The position numbers and the translations under genes were made by a program. Shown here piece after piece: positions 15,204 through 26,100 of a stretch of DNA of 42,483 bases (within the stretch, counting starts at the first letter, position 1; every line of letters starts with the position of its first letter). The DNA is from a virus: the IMG/VR virus record IMGVR_UViG_3300022074_000109, positions 1 through 42,483 of that record. One strand, 5' to 3'. The notes under the pieces are model-generated. The model did not search any database. It saw only the letters and a program-made list of their open reading frames with translations, and had not been told where the DNA came from.

Positions 15204-16190
15204 ATGACAAACATGGCTAATATTACTAGACCACATTCGGTCAATGGTAATCAAAGTAATACGTTTGCAAATAAATATGCAACATCGTTAACCGTCTTTT
15301 CTGGAGAAGTATTTAACGCATTTAACAGTGCTTCAATCTTTAAAGGATTAGTAAGAGGTTACACATTAAGAGGTAACAAGAGTAAGCAATTCTTACTACA
15401 GGGTACACTCGGAGCTGGCTTCCACACAGCAGGGCAGCCTATACTAGCTGACGCTGCATTGAAGGCAAACGCCGTCACAATCAATGCTGACGATCTATTA
15501 ATCAGCTCTCAGTTTGTTTATAACCTTGATGAAATTTTGTCTTCTTTCTCTCAAAGATCTGAAATATCTAAGCAGATTGGTGAGGCTTTAGCAAAATTCT
15601 ATGACCAAAGAATAGCAAGAGTTTTAGATATGGCATCTAGAGCAAGCTCTGTTGTTACAGGTGAATTAGGTGGATTTGAAGTATCTATCGGTTCTGGAAA
15701 ACAGTTTGATGCACAAGCTATCGTTGACGGTATCTTCGAGGCAAGAGCTGTACTAGAAGAACGCAACGCTCCTACTGACGGAATTAGTTGTGTACTTTCT
15801 CCAAGACAGTACCTATCACTTATCTCCTCTGTTGATACAAACATTCTTAACAGAGAGCTAGGTGGAACACAAGGTTCTGTAAATAGTGGTGAAGGACTTT
15901 ACTCTATTGCTGGAGTTAAGCTTTACAAATCAAACAATCTTCCTTTCATGGCAGCTTACAACTCTGCTGTTACAGGTGAGAACAATGATTACACTGACAC
16001 AAACGATAAGTGTGCAGGGCTTATATTCCACAGAGACTGTGTAGGTACAGTTGAGACTGTAGCTCCAACAGTGGAAACAACATCTGAATCATTTAGAGTT
16101 CAGTACCAAGGTGACTTGATTGTTGGAAAACTCAGCATGGGTGTAGGTATGCTACGCACATCAGTAGCTGGTTCACTTCAAGCTAAATAA
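15204..16190 (+). CDS. Major capsid protein, T7 gp10-like
   Basis: The 328-residue protein occupies the gene 10 place, after scaffold and before tail tube A. It contains the HK97-fold features of T7-like capsids: an N-terminal arm with ANKYATSLTVFSGEVFNAF, a long spine-helix region (ISKQIGEALAKFYDQRIARVL) and a P-domain segment (SCVLSPRQYLSLISSVDTNI). The start has the best ribosome-binding site of the late region (AGGAG, spacing suited to ATG 15204). A terminator-like hairpin follows, as Tphi does after T7 gene 10. Confidence 0.95.
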   Translation: MTNMANITRPHSVNGNQSNTFANKYATSLTVFSGEVFNAFNSASIFKGLVRGYTLRGNKSKQFLLQGTLGAGFHTAGQPILADAALKANAVTINADDLLISSQFVYNLDEILSSFSQRSEISKQIGEALAKFYDQRIARVLDMASRASSVVTGELGGFEVSIGSGKQFDAQAIVDGIFEARAVLEERNAPTDGISCVLSPRQYLSLISSVDTNILNRELGGTQGSVNSGEGLYSIAGVKLYKSNNLPFMAAYNSAVTGENNDYTDTNDKCAGLIFHRDCVGTVETVAPTVETTSESFRVQYQGDLIVGKLSMGVGMLRTSVAGSLQAK

Positions 16191-16202
16191 TATATAGTTC
16201 CC

Positions 16203-16224
16203 AAGGGGTTTATCCCCTTCGGGG
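16203..16224 (+). terminator. Terminator-like hairpin after capsid gene
   Basis: AAGGGG (16203-16208) pairs with CCCCTT (16214-16219). The same CCCC can pair with GGGG at 16221-16224. No strong T-run follows, so for host polymerase it would be weak. The place is that of T7 Tphi, the phage-polymerase terminator. Confidence 0.5.
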
Positions 16225-16245
16225 CTTCACATTCCCTAGAAATAA

Positions 16246-16839
16246 ATGGCTACTAAAATTACAAAATTAGATGGTGTCAATATTATTTTATCTAATATTG
16301 GACAAGCACCTGTTACATCACTAGCAACACTTAACCCCGCTGCAAAATTAGCAGAACAAATTTTAGACGAAATATCTTTATCTACTCAAGCAGAGGGATG
16401 GGTATTTAATACTGAACAAGATTATCCATTTACACCAAATAATGATAAACAAATACTTATACCATCAAATGTTTTAGCTTTAGACTTCGTAAGTTTTGGT
16501 GATAAAAATACAGTGCAAAGAGGTGGCAAGCTTTATGACAAACGAAATCATACATACCTTTTTGATGATGTTGTCTATGGCAAAGTTACATGGTTATTTG
16601 ACTTTGTTGATTTACCAGAAGTATTCAAAAACTATATTGCTATGAGAGCTGCTAATGTTTTTGCAAACAGATCAGTTGGTAGTAATGAGATAGTTAAATA
16701 TTCAAAAGAAGAAGAGCAAATTGCTAGAGCTGCAATCATGGAATATGAAACACAGCAGGGGGATTACAACATGCTTAACGATAAAGCGGGAGGAACAGAG
16801 TTCCATACATTCCTACCATATAACGCTATTAAGAGGTAA
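16246..16839 (+). CDS. Tail tubular protein A, T7 gp11-like
   Basis: The 197-residue protein has the size of T7 gp11 (196). It starts with the characteristic KLDGVNIILSNIGQAPVTSL and LAEQILDEISLSTQAEGWVFNTE, followed by IPSNVLALD and a C-terminal helix pair (MRAANVFANRSVGSNEIVKYSKEEE, in part). It forms the ring between portal and nozzle and is the platform for fibres. Two bases separate it from gp12. Confidence 0.95.
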   Translation: MATKITKLDGVNIILSNIGQAPVTSLATLNPAAKLAEQILDEISLSTQAEGWVFNTEQDYPFTPNNDKQILIPSNVLALDFVSFGDKNTVQRGGKLYDKRNHTYLFDDVVYGKVTWLFDFVDLPEVFKNYIAMRAANVFANRSVGSNEIVKYSKEEEQIARAAIMEYETQQGDYNMLNDKAGGTEFHTFLPYNAIKR

Positions 16840-16841
16840 CA

Positions 16842-19601
16842 ATGGCAGCAATATCACAACAAATACCTAATCTCTTAGGAGGTGTAAGTCAACAAGCAGA
16901 TCCATTAAAATTAGCTGGACAAGTAAAAGAATCAATTAATGCTTATTTAGATCCCACATTTGGATGTAGGAAAAGACCACCCTTACAATATATAAAAAAC
17001 TTAGCATCAGATATACCAACAAATGCTAAGTGGTTTTTTATTTTACGAGACAGCAGCGAGAAGTATGCCGTCACGATTTATAAGAATACTGCTTCACCTT
17101 TTGATATGAAGGTTAGAGTTTTTGATTTAGATACTGGTAATGAAAGAACTGTTAATATCGGATCTAATGTTAATGATTATTTAGATACAGATAATTTAGA
17201 TACCTTAAGCACACTTACTTTAGCTGACCTTACTTTGATAGCTAACTCAAAGAGAGAAGTAAGTATGAACTCAGTCCAATTAACTAATGATCCAGAGGAA
17301 GCTTTAGTTACTATAAATACTGTTGCATATAACACAACTTATAGCATTGACTTAGCAAGAGACGGTGTTACACAACAGACAAAAGTTTATAGAGCAACAG
17401 GACTAGAAGTTACTCCAGCATCATATGAAGTTGCAGATGGTGGTTTAGCTTCCAACCATTCTGCACAAGATCATTCTTACAGTGACCCTAACGACGCTTC
17501 AAAAACAGGATTACAATTTAGACTTGTAAACCAAGGGGCTGCATTTTTTGATGAAGAAACAGATGCTTTTAAATCTAGATACAACGCAAGTATTATTTTA
17601 AAAAATGGTGGAAGTGGTTGGAGAGTAGGAGATAATTTTAATATTACACAATCTGGTAAAACTTTTAATGTAAGAGTTTCATCTGAAGCTTTCGACTTTA
17701 CTTTTGCAAGTGATGGTACAGCAACTTTTACAACTCCGAGTAATGCGACGAGTGGTACTTTAAGAGTTGGTGATATTATTAATGATTTAGTATCTGATAT
17801 AAATTCTATATCTGGATATGTGGCTGAGTCTATTGGTCATGTCGTAAGAATAAAACGAAATGATACAAGATCTTTTAACGTATCGGTTCGAGGTGGGGTT
17901 ACTAATAAAGCAATGGATGTAATTAAAAGTACAGCCAACGATATAAGTAAACTACCAAGTCAGTGCTTTCCTGATTTTTTTGTAAAAGTACAAAATACAC
18001 AAGAGTCAAATGCTGACGATTATTATGTAAAATTTGTTCCTGACGCTGCTGGAGTAGCTGGAACTGGGTCTTGGGTTGAGACAGTTAAGAAAGGCATAAA
18101 TACAAGCTTTAACCCATCTACTATGCCACATGGATTAATAAGAGAAGCAAATGGAACGTTTTCATTAAATCCCTTAAACTCTAGTGGTACACTGGGAGGT
18201 TATGCAGATCGTGATGTTGGGGATAATACAACAAATCCAGAACCAAGTTTTGTTGGACGCACTATTTCTGGTATGACTTTTTTTGCAAACCGCTTGGGAT
18301 TTTTAGCGGAAGATGCAATCATAATGAGTCAAGCTGGATCACAGTTTAATTTTTTTGCACACTCAGCTTTAACAATCAGTGACGCAGATCCTATAGATTT
18401 AACAGCAGCTAGTACCAAACCAGCATTTTTAAAAAAAGCGTTAGGTACACCAAAAGGATTAGTCATATTTGCGGAACATGCACAATTTTTACTTGCAACA
18501 CAAGATGTTGCGTTTGCTCCAGCCACTGTAAAACTTACTGAGATTTCAAACTATACATATACATCAACTGTCCCTCCACAAAGTTTAGGTGTAAGTATTA
18601 TGTTTCCCTCTGAAACAGAAACTTTTAGTAAAGTATTTGAAATGGCTACTGACTCTGTTGATAATAGACCTTCAGTTGCTGAAATATCGAGGATAATTCC
18701 TGAGTATATTCCTAAAGGATTACAATGGTCAGCTAGTTCACCTAACAATAGTTTTGTTTTGTTTGGTGATAATACTGATTTAATTTATTATTTTAAATTT
18801 TATAACGCTGGAAATGAAAGACAAATAGCTGGTTGGGGTAAATGGCAATTACCAGCTCAATGTAGAGGTTATGTTTTTGATAATGATACTTCTTATGCAG
18901 TTACCTACGACGGGACTAATTACGGATTATCGAAAATGGAACTTATAGATGATCCAGTTAATAATTCTATAGATACAGGTTTTACAAAATTTACACCAAG
19001 AGTTGACTTCCTACAAAGCAAAGCCAATATCACAACTGCGTCCAGTACAAATGTTGGTAAGACAAAAGTAAGATTTGCTAACCATAGTTTTATAACAGGT
19101 AAACAGCCAATAATTATGTTTACTGGAAATGGTAATACGGCGGGTGAGTTTGAAAGACCTACGATACTGACTGATGCTACAGGAAAATATATAGAAACTG
19201 ATACAACAAACCTTGCTGGTAATTATGTTATTGGTCTGGAATATCAGATGTCAGTACAACTTCCTAGCTTTTTTATAAAACAAGAAACTAGAGCTGACAG
19301 GGTTGATATTCCTATGGTTGAAACTTTATTTTTAGATCTCTACCATTCTGGAAGATACGACGTTATCATTAAAAGATTTGGTTATACAGACTTCACATTT
19401 ACAGTAGAGGCGGCACTAGCGAGTATTTATCAAGCTGACTCTCCTATTATCGAAGAGGTCATAACAAAACAAGTTCCTATATATAATCTTGGATCAGAAA
19501 CTACAGCAACTATTAATGCTTTAGATCCTATACCAAGTGCGATTACTGGTTATAGCTATAGAGGACATTACAATAAGAGAGGAATACAAACATTACAATA
19601 A
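16842..19601 (+). CDS. Tail tubular protein B (nozzle), T7 gp12-like
   Basis: The 919-residue protein (T7: 794) begins with ISQQIPNLLGGVSQQAD, the N-terminal signature of gp12-like nozzle proteins, followed by a Cys- and Arg-containing stretch (FGCRKRPPLQYIKNL). The middle holds FFANRLGFLAEDAIIMSQAG, matching the conserved 'F..nRLgfl....v.lS' motif. The C-terminus is the usual beta-rich IETLFLDLYHSGRYD-type region ending near Q. The nozzle closes the tail tip and conducts DNA. Confidence 0.94.
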   Translation: MAAISQQIPNLLGGVSQQADPLKLAGQVKESINAYLDPTFGCRKRPPLQYIKNLASDIPTNAKWFFILRDSSEKYAVTIYKNTASPFDMKVRVFDLDTGNERTVNIGSNVNDYLDTDNLDTLSTLTLADLTLIANSKREVSMNSVQLTNDPEEALVTINTVAYNTTYSIDLARDGVTQQTKVYRATGLEVTPASYEVADGGLASNHSAQDHSYSDPNDASKTGLQFRLVNQGAAFFDEETDAFKSRYNASIILKNGGSGWRVGDNFNITQSGKTFNVRVSSEAFDFTFASDGTATFTTPSNATSGTLRVGDIINDLVSDINSISGYVAESIGHVVRIKRNDTRSFNVSVRGGVTNKAMDVIKSTANDISKLPSQCFPDFFVKVQNTQESNADDYYVKFVPDAAGVAGTGSWVETVKKGINTSFNPSTMPHGLIREANGTFSLNPLNSSGTLGGYADRDVGDNTTNPEPSFVGRTISGMTFFANRLGFLAEDAIIMSQAGSQFNFFAHSALTISDADPIDLTAASTKPAFLKKALGTPKGLVIFAEHAQFLLATQDVAFAPATVKLTEISNYTYTSTVPPQSLGVSIMFPSETETFSKVFEMATDSVDNRPSVAEISRIIPEYIPKGLQWSASSPNNSFVLFGDNTDLIYYFKFYNAGNERQIAGWGKWQLPAQCRGYVFDNDTSYAVTYDGTNYGLSKMELIDDPVNNSIDTGFTKFTPRVDFLQSKANITTASSTNVGKTKVRFANHSFITGKQPIIMFTGNGNTAGEFERPTILTDATGKYIETDTTNLAGNYVIGLEYQMSVQLPSFFIKQETRADRVDIPMVETLFLDLYHSGRYDVIIKRFGYTDFTFTVEAALASIYQADSPIIEEVITKQVPIYNLGSETTATINALDPIPSAITGYSYRGHYNKRGIQTLQ

Positions 19602-20047
19602 CTCCGTACTATCGAGAGGCTACTTTCGATGATGTATTGCAAGTTGCCAATAATCTTTTACCAGAAGATTTACAAGAAATGGAAGGCTTAGGACATAGTG
19701 TTCTAGGTCTTTTCTTTTCTTTTTATGCTAGTGATCCATGTCTAGCTTTTTTTAACAAGTATGGTGACATTGCTGGGTTAGGTGGTATTTCATATGTTTC
19801 CCCAATACAAGGAAGTATATGGATGATATGTACACCACACATAAAAAAAAACCCAGTAACTTTTGTTAAACAATGCAAGAAATGGTTAAGCGAGCAAAAG
19901 CAATACAAAATTTTGACAAATAAAGTAGACGCTAGAAATAAATTTCATCACAAACTTTTAAAGCTTTTAGGTTTTAAATCAATAAGAAAAGTAATAACCG
20001 AACCACACCAACTGCCCTATATAGAGATAGTAAAATTATGTGCCTAG
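19592..20047 (+). CDS. Internal virion protein A-like (T7 gp13 place), GNAT-like; probable ATT start
   Basis: The protein has an acetyltransferase-like pattern: ITPYYREATFDDVLQVANNL at the front, GGISYVSPIQGSIWMICTP in the middle and NKFHHKLLKLLGF at the back, where GNAT folds have N..a..ly..lGF. T7 gp13 stands at this place in the order. The conserved front has no ATG, GTG or TTG: the first standard codon is TTG at 19637, after it. An ATT at 19592 has GAGAGG nine bases upstream and yields 151 residues, overlapping the gp12 end by ten bases. An ATA at 19598 is another option. The exact start is therefore uncertain. Confidence 0.75.
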   Translation: MTITPYYREATFDDVLQVANNLLPEDLQEMEGLGHSVLGLFFSFYASDPCLAFFNKYGDIAGLGGISYVSPIQGSIWMICTPHIKKNPVTFVKQCKKWLSEQKQYKILTNKVDARNKFHHKLLKLLGFKSIRKVITEPHQLPYIEIVKLCA

Positions 20048-20706
20048 TAGAAGGGATGCTCGGTGCAACAGCAGCTTCGGCAGCTTCAGCTCAAGCGGTA
20101 GCTGGTTTAGCTTTATCAGCTTTTAGTACTGTAACAAGTATTAGTCAAGCTAATTATCAAGCTGCTGTTCAAAAAAGACGAGCCGACATACAACATCAGA
20201 ATCAACAGATTCAACAAAATTACGAAAATCAACAAACCGTTGCTAACCATATTGGAGCAATAAGAGCGCAGCAAGCGGCTGACTTGGCTGGACAAAAAGA
20301 TGTACTTAATGCAAATACAGCAGCAAACAAAGCTTATGTAGCTGAACAAATTAAAAAAAATGATGCTCGAACAGCGGCTGCATTTAAGATGCAAGATATA
20401 TATGCGAAACAAATAGGAGCTAAGGGTCAAATATTTGCTACTGGTCGTAGTGGTCAATCTATTGGATTGCTTGCTATGGATGCTGAAAGAAAAGGTGGTT
20501 TAGCAGCGACTAAAGAGTTTGCTTCTAAAGATAGTCTGTATCAGCAGTCAGATATAAATATGTCGAATATTGAAACTCAGCGACAATCGAAAGTAAATAT
20601 AGCACTCGCATCTATTCCAGCTCCTGTACAAGCACCGTCTTTAGCTCCTGATATTTTGGGAGATTACCCGTTGGATTTAAAACGTCCGACATACGATTTT
20701 GGATAA
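20038..20706 (+). CDS. Internal virion protein B, T7 gp14-like
   Basis: The 222-residue protein starts MC, as T7 gp14 does (MCWAAAI), and then has an Ala-rich hydrophobic helix (ATAASAASAQAVAGLALSAF). A long glutamine-rich helical region follows (QHQNQQIQQNYENQQT, AIRAQQAADLAGQK) with a motif QIGAKGQIFATGRSGQSIG also seen in gp14 relatives. In T7, gp14 forms the outer-membrane part of the ejectosome. It overlaps the gp13-like gene by ten bases and directly abuts gp15. Confidence 0.9.
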   Translation: MCLVEGMLGATAASAASAQAVAGLALSAFSTVTSISQANYQAAVQKRRADIQHQNQQIQQNYENQQTVANHIGAIRAQQAADLAGQKDVLNANTAANKAYVAEQIKKNDARTAAAFKMQDIYAKQIGAKGQIFATGRSGQSIGLLAMDAERKGGLAATKEFASKDSLYQQSDINMSNIETQRQSKVNIALASIPAPVQAPSLAPDILGDYPLDLKRPTYDFG

Positions 20707-23160
20707 ATGGCAAGAATTTATAGAGAGCCAAACTTTAATAATCAGTTTAAATCTTCAGCAGCCTCTGGGGTATTCGTACCCGAAAAAGCCTTTGATCCTT
20801 CAAAGCAAATAAGAGAGGAAGCAAAAAGAAAAGCTCAAGATATAAAAAGTTTGCAAAAAAACCAACAGCGGCAAGCTGCTGTTAATGAAGGGTATTTCAA
20901 TGCAAGTGTAGCTAAAGGAAATGCCAGCTTTGCTAAGACAAAAGCTATATTATCTTTTGCACAAAGTGGTGTATCTACGATTGCAAAGTTAGATGAGATA
21001 GCACAAAAAGAAAAAGGTAAACAAGAGGGTCTAGATTTTTTAAAACCTGAGCTTGGTGGATCTATTGTTGATGAAACACCAAATCAAAATTTAGAAGATG
21101 TAGCTAGGTACGAAGGTGATTTAACATCTGACAATGTTGATATAGTAAAATCAGCAAAAAATGTTGAGCCTAACGATGTAAAACTTCAAGAAGAAATAAT
21201 TTCTGAAAACTCAAATGCTGAGGCTAGTAGATCAAGTTCACAAATTACTACCTATACAGCAGCGGCAAGTTTAGAAACTGACCTACAAGCTTTTTTAGAA
21301 AGTGATACAAAAATACAACTTGCAGATGGAACAATTATTGTTGCGAAAGATGCAACAGTAGATCAGCTTCCAGCAGTTATAGACGTTGGTTTAGATGCCG
21401 TAACTAAATCTTATTTTCCTAATGAACTGAGTGGTGAAGCTTTATACAATACATACATTCCAAAAGCTAAAACTGTATATGCAACTTTACTAAATAAAGT
21501 TACAAAAGAAAAAATAGCTCTAGCACAAGAGTTGAGAGTTTTAGAACATACAGATTTAGCTACAGTTCAACTAGACGAAGGACAGCCAGCATCATTTGTA
21601 CTACCAAAATTAAGTAAAAAACTTTTTACAACAGGTGCATATGATTCAGAAAATGATGCGTTTGAAGCTGGATTTAATCATTTACAAAATTACTATCGTT
21701 CAAATCAAGATCTTGAAGGAGCTGCGGCTTTACTAAATGTTTATAAAGTAGTCAATGATGATGGATCAGTTAACACAGGAACGAAACTTGCTAATGATCC
21801 TGTCTATAGCTTAAAGGTTATGGACTTAATGCAAAATATTAATAACGATATTAAAAATATTAAGACAGCTACTATTGCTGGATTTGAAAAAGATATGTTT
21901 GCAAAACTTAGTGGTGTCAATGATCCTACAGAAAGAATAGGAATAGTTGCTGAATCAATACAAATACTAAAAGATGCTGGTTATAACGAAGCGGCAAACA
22001 ATTTATCTAAACAAATAGAGTCTTTATCAGTTTCTGATGTGCAAAAAATAGAAGATGCAAGTATATATGAGCAAGTAGTAATGGGAGAAATTTCTTCTAA
22101 AGACGTATTAGATAAGCAACTTAAGCTTGGTGTTATAAGTAAACAAGGTTATGACAAAGCAATTCAAGAGTTAGATAATAAAAACCCACAAATACCTGAT
22201 GGAACTACTAAAAATTTTGTAGATGGGGTTATTAATGGTAAATTAGATGATTTTAAAATCAGAATAGGTGCTGAAACCAATCCTTTTGGTGAAGTTTTAT
22301 TTGCTACCGATGCTGGATATTTAGATAATGCTAGTGATAGAGGAAGAATTATAGCTGCTGTTGAACTGGATCTAAAAAAAATATCACTTACAACTTATAA
22401 ATTACATAAAGATAAAGGTGAGGGTACAGTTATTGCTGAAATGGATAAGGCATTAACTAAATATTATAAAGATCAATTTTTAACAGAGGGTGGTAAATAT
22501 TACGTTAAACCTTTTGCTAATGATAATAGTATTCTTGTTTCTGCTGGTACAAAAAAACTTAAAAAATTATTAGGCAGTTCTGAAAATCTTACTAGAGCTT
22601 TTGGAAGTAGAGATACAAGTTTTAAAGCAGTTAGGTTTGATTTTAATGCTGGAGATAAAATAACACTTGAGTCTGTAGCAACCTTTAATCCATTAAGAGG
22701 AGATACTCTTTTTAAAAAAGATACACACAAAGTTTTTGTAGAAAATTATAAAAATTCTGGTACTTTTGAACCTGTAGTTATGGATGCGGCAGCGGCTGTA
22801 GGTATGACTCCTTTAGAGTTTTTAAACAAACAAAATACTAACCACGGTTTACCACAATTTTATAGACCTCAAAAGTTATCAACAGAAAAACCAAATTACT
22901 TAGCAGCTACAGATTATTTTTTAAATAGTGGATTATCTGCTAAAGCTGCAAAAATGTTTAGTGGTAATTTTAATGAAAGCACATGGAATAATTACGATAA
23001 CTCTAATGTATTTTTATCAAGGGATACAAGTTTTACTGAGGACAATCTAAAAAATATTATTGGTCTTATTGAATCAAATCCAGATATATTCAATATTGCA
23101 AAAAATCCTTATGCAACGGATAGACAATTACTAAACGCTGCGAGTTTTATATTTAATTAA
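20707..23160 (+). CDS. Internal virion protein C, T7 gp15-like
   Basis: The 817-residue, mostly helical protein (T7 gp15: 747) lies between gp14 and gp16. Its N-terminus (IYREPNFNNQFKSSAASGVFVPEKAFDPS) is typical of gp15 relatives. Long helical segments and many polar repeats follow. In T7, gp15 and gp16 form the periplasmic tunnel through which DNA enters. Assignment is by place, size and helical character. Confidence 0.88.
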   Translation: MARIYREPNFNNQFKSSAASGVFVPEKAFDPSKQIREEAKRKAQDIKSLQKNQQRQAAVNEGYFNASVAKGNASFAKTKAILSFAQSGVSTIAKLDEIAQKEKGKQEGLDFLKPELGGSIVDETPNQNLEDVARYEGDLTSDNVDIVKSAKNVEPNDVKLQEEIISENSNAEASRSSSQITTYTAAASLETDLQAFLESDTKIQLADGTIIVAKDATVDQLPAVIDVGLDAVTKSYFPNELSGEALYNTYIPKAKTVYATLLNKVTKEKIALAQELRVLEHTDLATVQLDEGQPASFVLPKLSKKLFTTGAYDSENDAFEAGFNHLQNYYRSNQDLEGAAALLNVYKVVNDDGSVNTGTKLANDPVYSLKVMDLMQNINNDIKNIKTATIAGFEKDMFAKLSGVNDPTERIGIVAESIQILKDAGYNEAANNLSKQIESLSVSDVQKIEDASIYEQVVMGEISSKDVLDKQLKLGVISKQGYDKAIQELDNKNPQIPDGTTKNFVDGVINGKLDDFKIRIGAETNPFGEVLFATDAGYLDNASDRGRIIAAVELDLKKISLTTYKLHKDKGEGTVIAEMDKALTKYYKDQFLTEGGKYYVKPFANDNSILVSAGTKKLKKLLGSSENLTRAFGSRDTSFKAVRFDFNAGDKITLESVATFNPLRGDTLFKKDTHKVFVENYKNSGTFEPVVMDAAAAVGMTPLEFLNKQNTNHGLPQFYRPQKLSTEKPNYLAATDYFLNSGLSAKAAKMFSGNFNESTWNNYDNSNVFLSRDTSFTEDNLKNIIGLIESNPDIFNIAKNPYATDRQLLNAASFIFN

Positions 23161-23162
23161 TT

Positions 23163-26100
23163 ATGGCTATTTTAGAAAATAGGGATTTTGAAGAATACAT
23201 AGATCCTGAGAAAAAAAAAGAAAGCGTTAACGTAGATGATTCAAATAGTGAAATTACAAACGAAAACGTAGAGCAACAAACAACAGTAGAGTCGGCAACA
23301 AAACAACAAAGACCAGAAGGACTTGTAACTAACATAGGTAAGGGTCTTGATTATGTGGTAAATGCTGATGGTTTAACAGCAGATGCTATGAACGTAGTTG
23401 CTAGAGGTGTAAAAGAAAGAACAAAAGGAATACCAGTTTTAGAAAATGTAGGTGAGTTTGTTGATAATTTTGTACAAGGTTCTGATGAAATTAAAGAAGC
23501 AGAAGCAAAAAGAAGTGAAGAAAAAGCACAACAACGTAGAGAGGGTAAAGATAATTTACTTGATAAAACAAATGTTGTACTTGAAGGTATTTCCTCTGGT
23601 ATGGAAGGTGGTATAGCTTTACCATTTACCTTAGCTGGTAGACTCACAAACCAAGCAACCCCTTGGGCTGATCCTCCAGCAACACTAAAAGATAGTCCAC
23701 TTGGTGAAACTGTTTTTGAAATAGCGCAAGTTGTTACTCCTACATTACTGTTAGGTGGTGTTGGTGGAACAAGTGCTTTAACTACTGGTACTACAGGTTT
23801 GTTAGCTGAAAGTGCTATTGAAACTGTAACTCAAGATGCCGCTGACGACTTAATAGCTGGTAGATATTTAGCAACTAGATTCGGAAAAATAGCTGATTCT
23901 CTTGGTTTTGACGGAGATAAATTAGCTATAGATATGATCGAAGGTAAAAACTTTAGGGGTCAGGCATTTGTAGCAACAGTTGGATTTATACAAAACTTAG
24001 GTATTAATGCTTCAGTAAATAAATTTGTTGATATATTTAAAGCTTCAAAAAAAGTACAGCAACAATCTTTACTAAATGGTGCTGAACAAAATAAAAATTT
24101 ATTAGAAGCTGGAACAGATGTAAAAGGAAAAGTAGATATACAAAATCAACTACCTACCTCTGCTATTACTAAACAAGGTGATGTTATAGATGTTGATGTT
24201 TTACCTGACCCATCTGAACTACCATCTAATGTAAAAAATACATCAAAAATATTAGGAACAGATAGTATTGAAGTTTATAAAAAACTAGAAGATGTAAACG
24301 AAATTCCCTATACAAACAAAGTAGAACCACATGACGTAATGGATGTGGACAATACAGTGCCTGTATCTAAACCAAGTGAGGGTAATGTTCATACATCTAA
24401 AGAAGCATTTCATACAGAAATGGGTAGAGGTTTCGATGTAGATACACCCGCTTCTAGAGGAGCTAATGAGATTGGTACTGATGGTTTAACAAGAGCTGAT
24501 CGTAATTATTTTACAAACTGGAAATCTATAACTGATGATGTTGGCATACAAAGAGCGTTACAAGAAATAACTAAAAACCTTAATAATTTAAAAGGTTTCC
24601 CAGCAGACTTAGACATAGCATTAAAAAGAGCTAATCAATTTTGGTCAAAAAATGCACAGCTACTTGGTGAAGATATAACTAGCTTTGCACAGCAATTTTA
24701 TAAAGAAGCTGTTGTTCCATTAGATCCTAGAAAAAGTCTAAATGATTTTGATGGTATAGATTGGCAAAGAATGTTGAGAGAAAATGTAAAAATAAATCCA
24801 GAATTTTTTGCAGCCGCTGGTTTAATGGCTGAAGAGTTAGGAGTTAGATTTGCAAAGCAAGCAAGAGTTGTTAAAAACTTAGATAATGCAAAAATTGACT
24901 TTACTCAAGCTATGGAAACTATGGTTGAGTTAGTTGAGAAAGGAGATTTATTACTTATACCTTTGAGAAGAGCAAAAAGACAATGGGCTGTAGAAGGTAT
25001 AACTCAACAGAAAGATGTTTTCGGAAAATTAAGAGAAGGATATAAACAACCACTTAGTAAATCTGATTTACCAAAAGAAGCTGTAACTCCACGCGACCTA
25101 ACACTAATTAAAAAAACAGACACAGATGCTGGTAAAACTCTTAGAGAATTATGGGAAGGTGCTAAAGCAGGGAACTCAACAGACTTAGAAACACTAAAAG
25201 AATATATAGATTACGTTGCTGGCGCACCTCCAGATGAAGTTTTTGGGATGACAAAGAACTTAGCTGATGCTTTGAAAAATACATTAAATGTTAATGGCGA
25301 TACGGTAAGAACCCTTTACTACGCAAAATTACTAGCAACAGTTAATCCACAAACGGCTGCTGGAGCTACAAACGTAGCCCGACTAATATCAGAACCAATA
25401 GGAAATATTGTTTCACCTCTACTAAGAAGGGGTAAAAATAAGGGAACAATTAAAGATGTAATGTATGGATTAGGTCAATTAGTAGGTACACAAGGTGCTA
25501 TTAATGATGCCTTGTTTGCATTTAAAAGAGCTGCAAAAAATAACCAATCAGTCAATGCTAGTTCAAGAGTTTATGAATTATCAAAAACTTGGAAAAGAAA
25601 ATCTTTAGAACTAGAAGCAGCAAAAACTATGTTGCTAGATAAAGTGACAAGGGAAGGTGGTAGTCAAACTGAACTAGCAAAAATACATATAAATTATTGG
25701 CTTCAAATGGCTGTATATAATCCTTTTACAAATTTTGCAAAAAGATTTTTGATAGCACAAGATGACGCAGCAACTGTTATGGTTGGTCATCAAGAAGCTA
25801 CAGGTAGAGCATTTGTAAAGGCTTATGAAGACGGTGTATTTAATCTAAAAATTAACCCAAAAAATCTATTTAAAAAAGGTGAACAAGCTATACAACAAGG
25901 CAAAACACTTGAACAATACGTTAAACAATCAATGGGTAATGTATTTGAAGATGGTGTTACTCACGGAAGAATAATAGATGAAGGTGTAATGGCAAGATCT
26001 AAAAACTTGACCATGCAAGAAAATATACCAGTAGGAAAATATGCAACTCCAGTTGATAATTTTTTTAAAGGTCTTGAACAAAACAGTCAAAATGCTTTCT

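Noticed and set aside
11294-16190. psbA or other photosystem gene in the head cassette
   Set aside because: No frame of suitable length or membrane pattern exists between scaffold and capsid; only hli is present.
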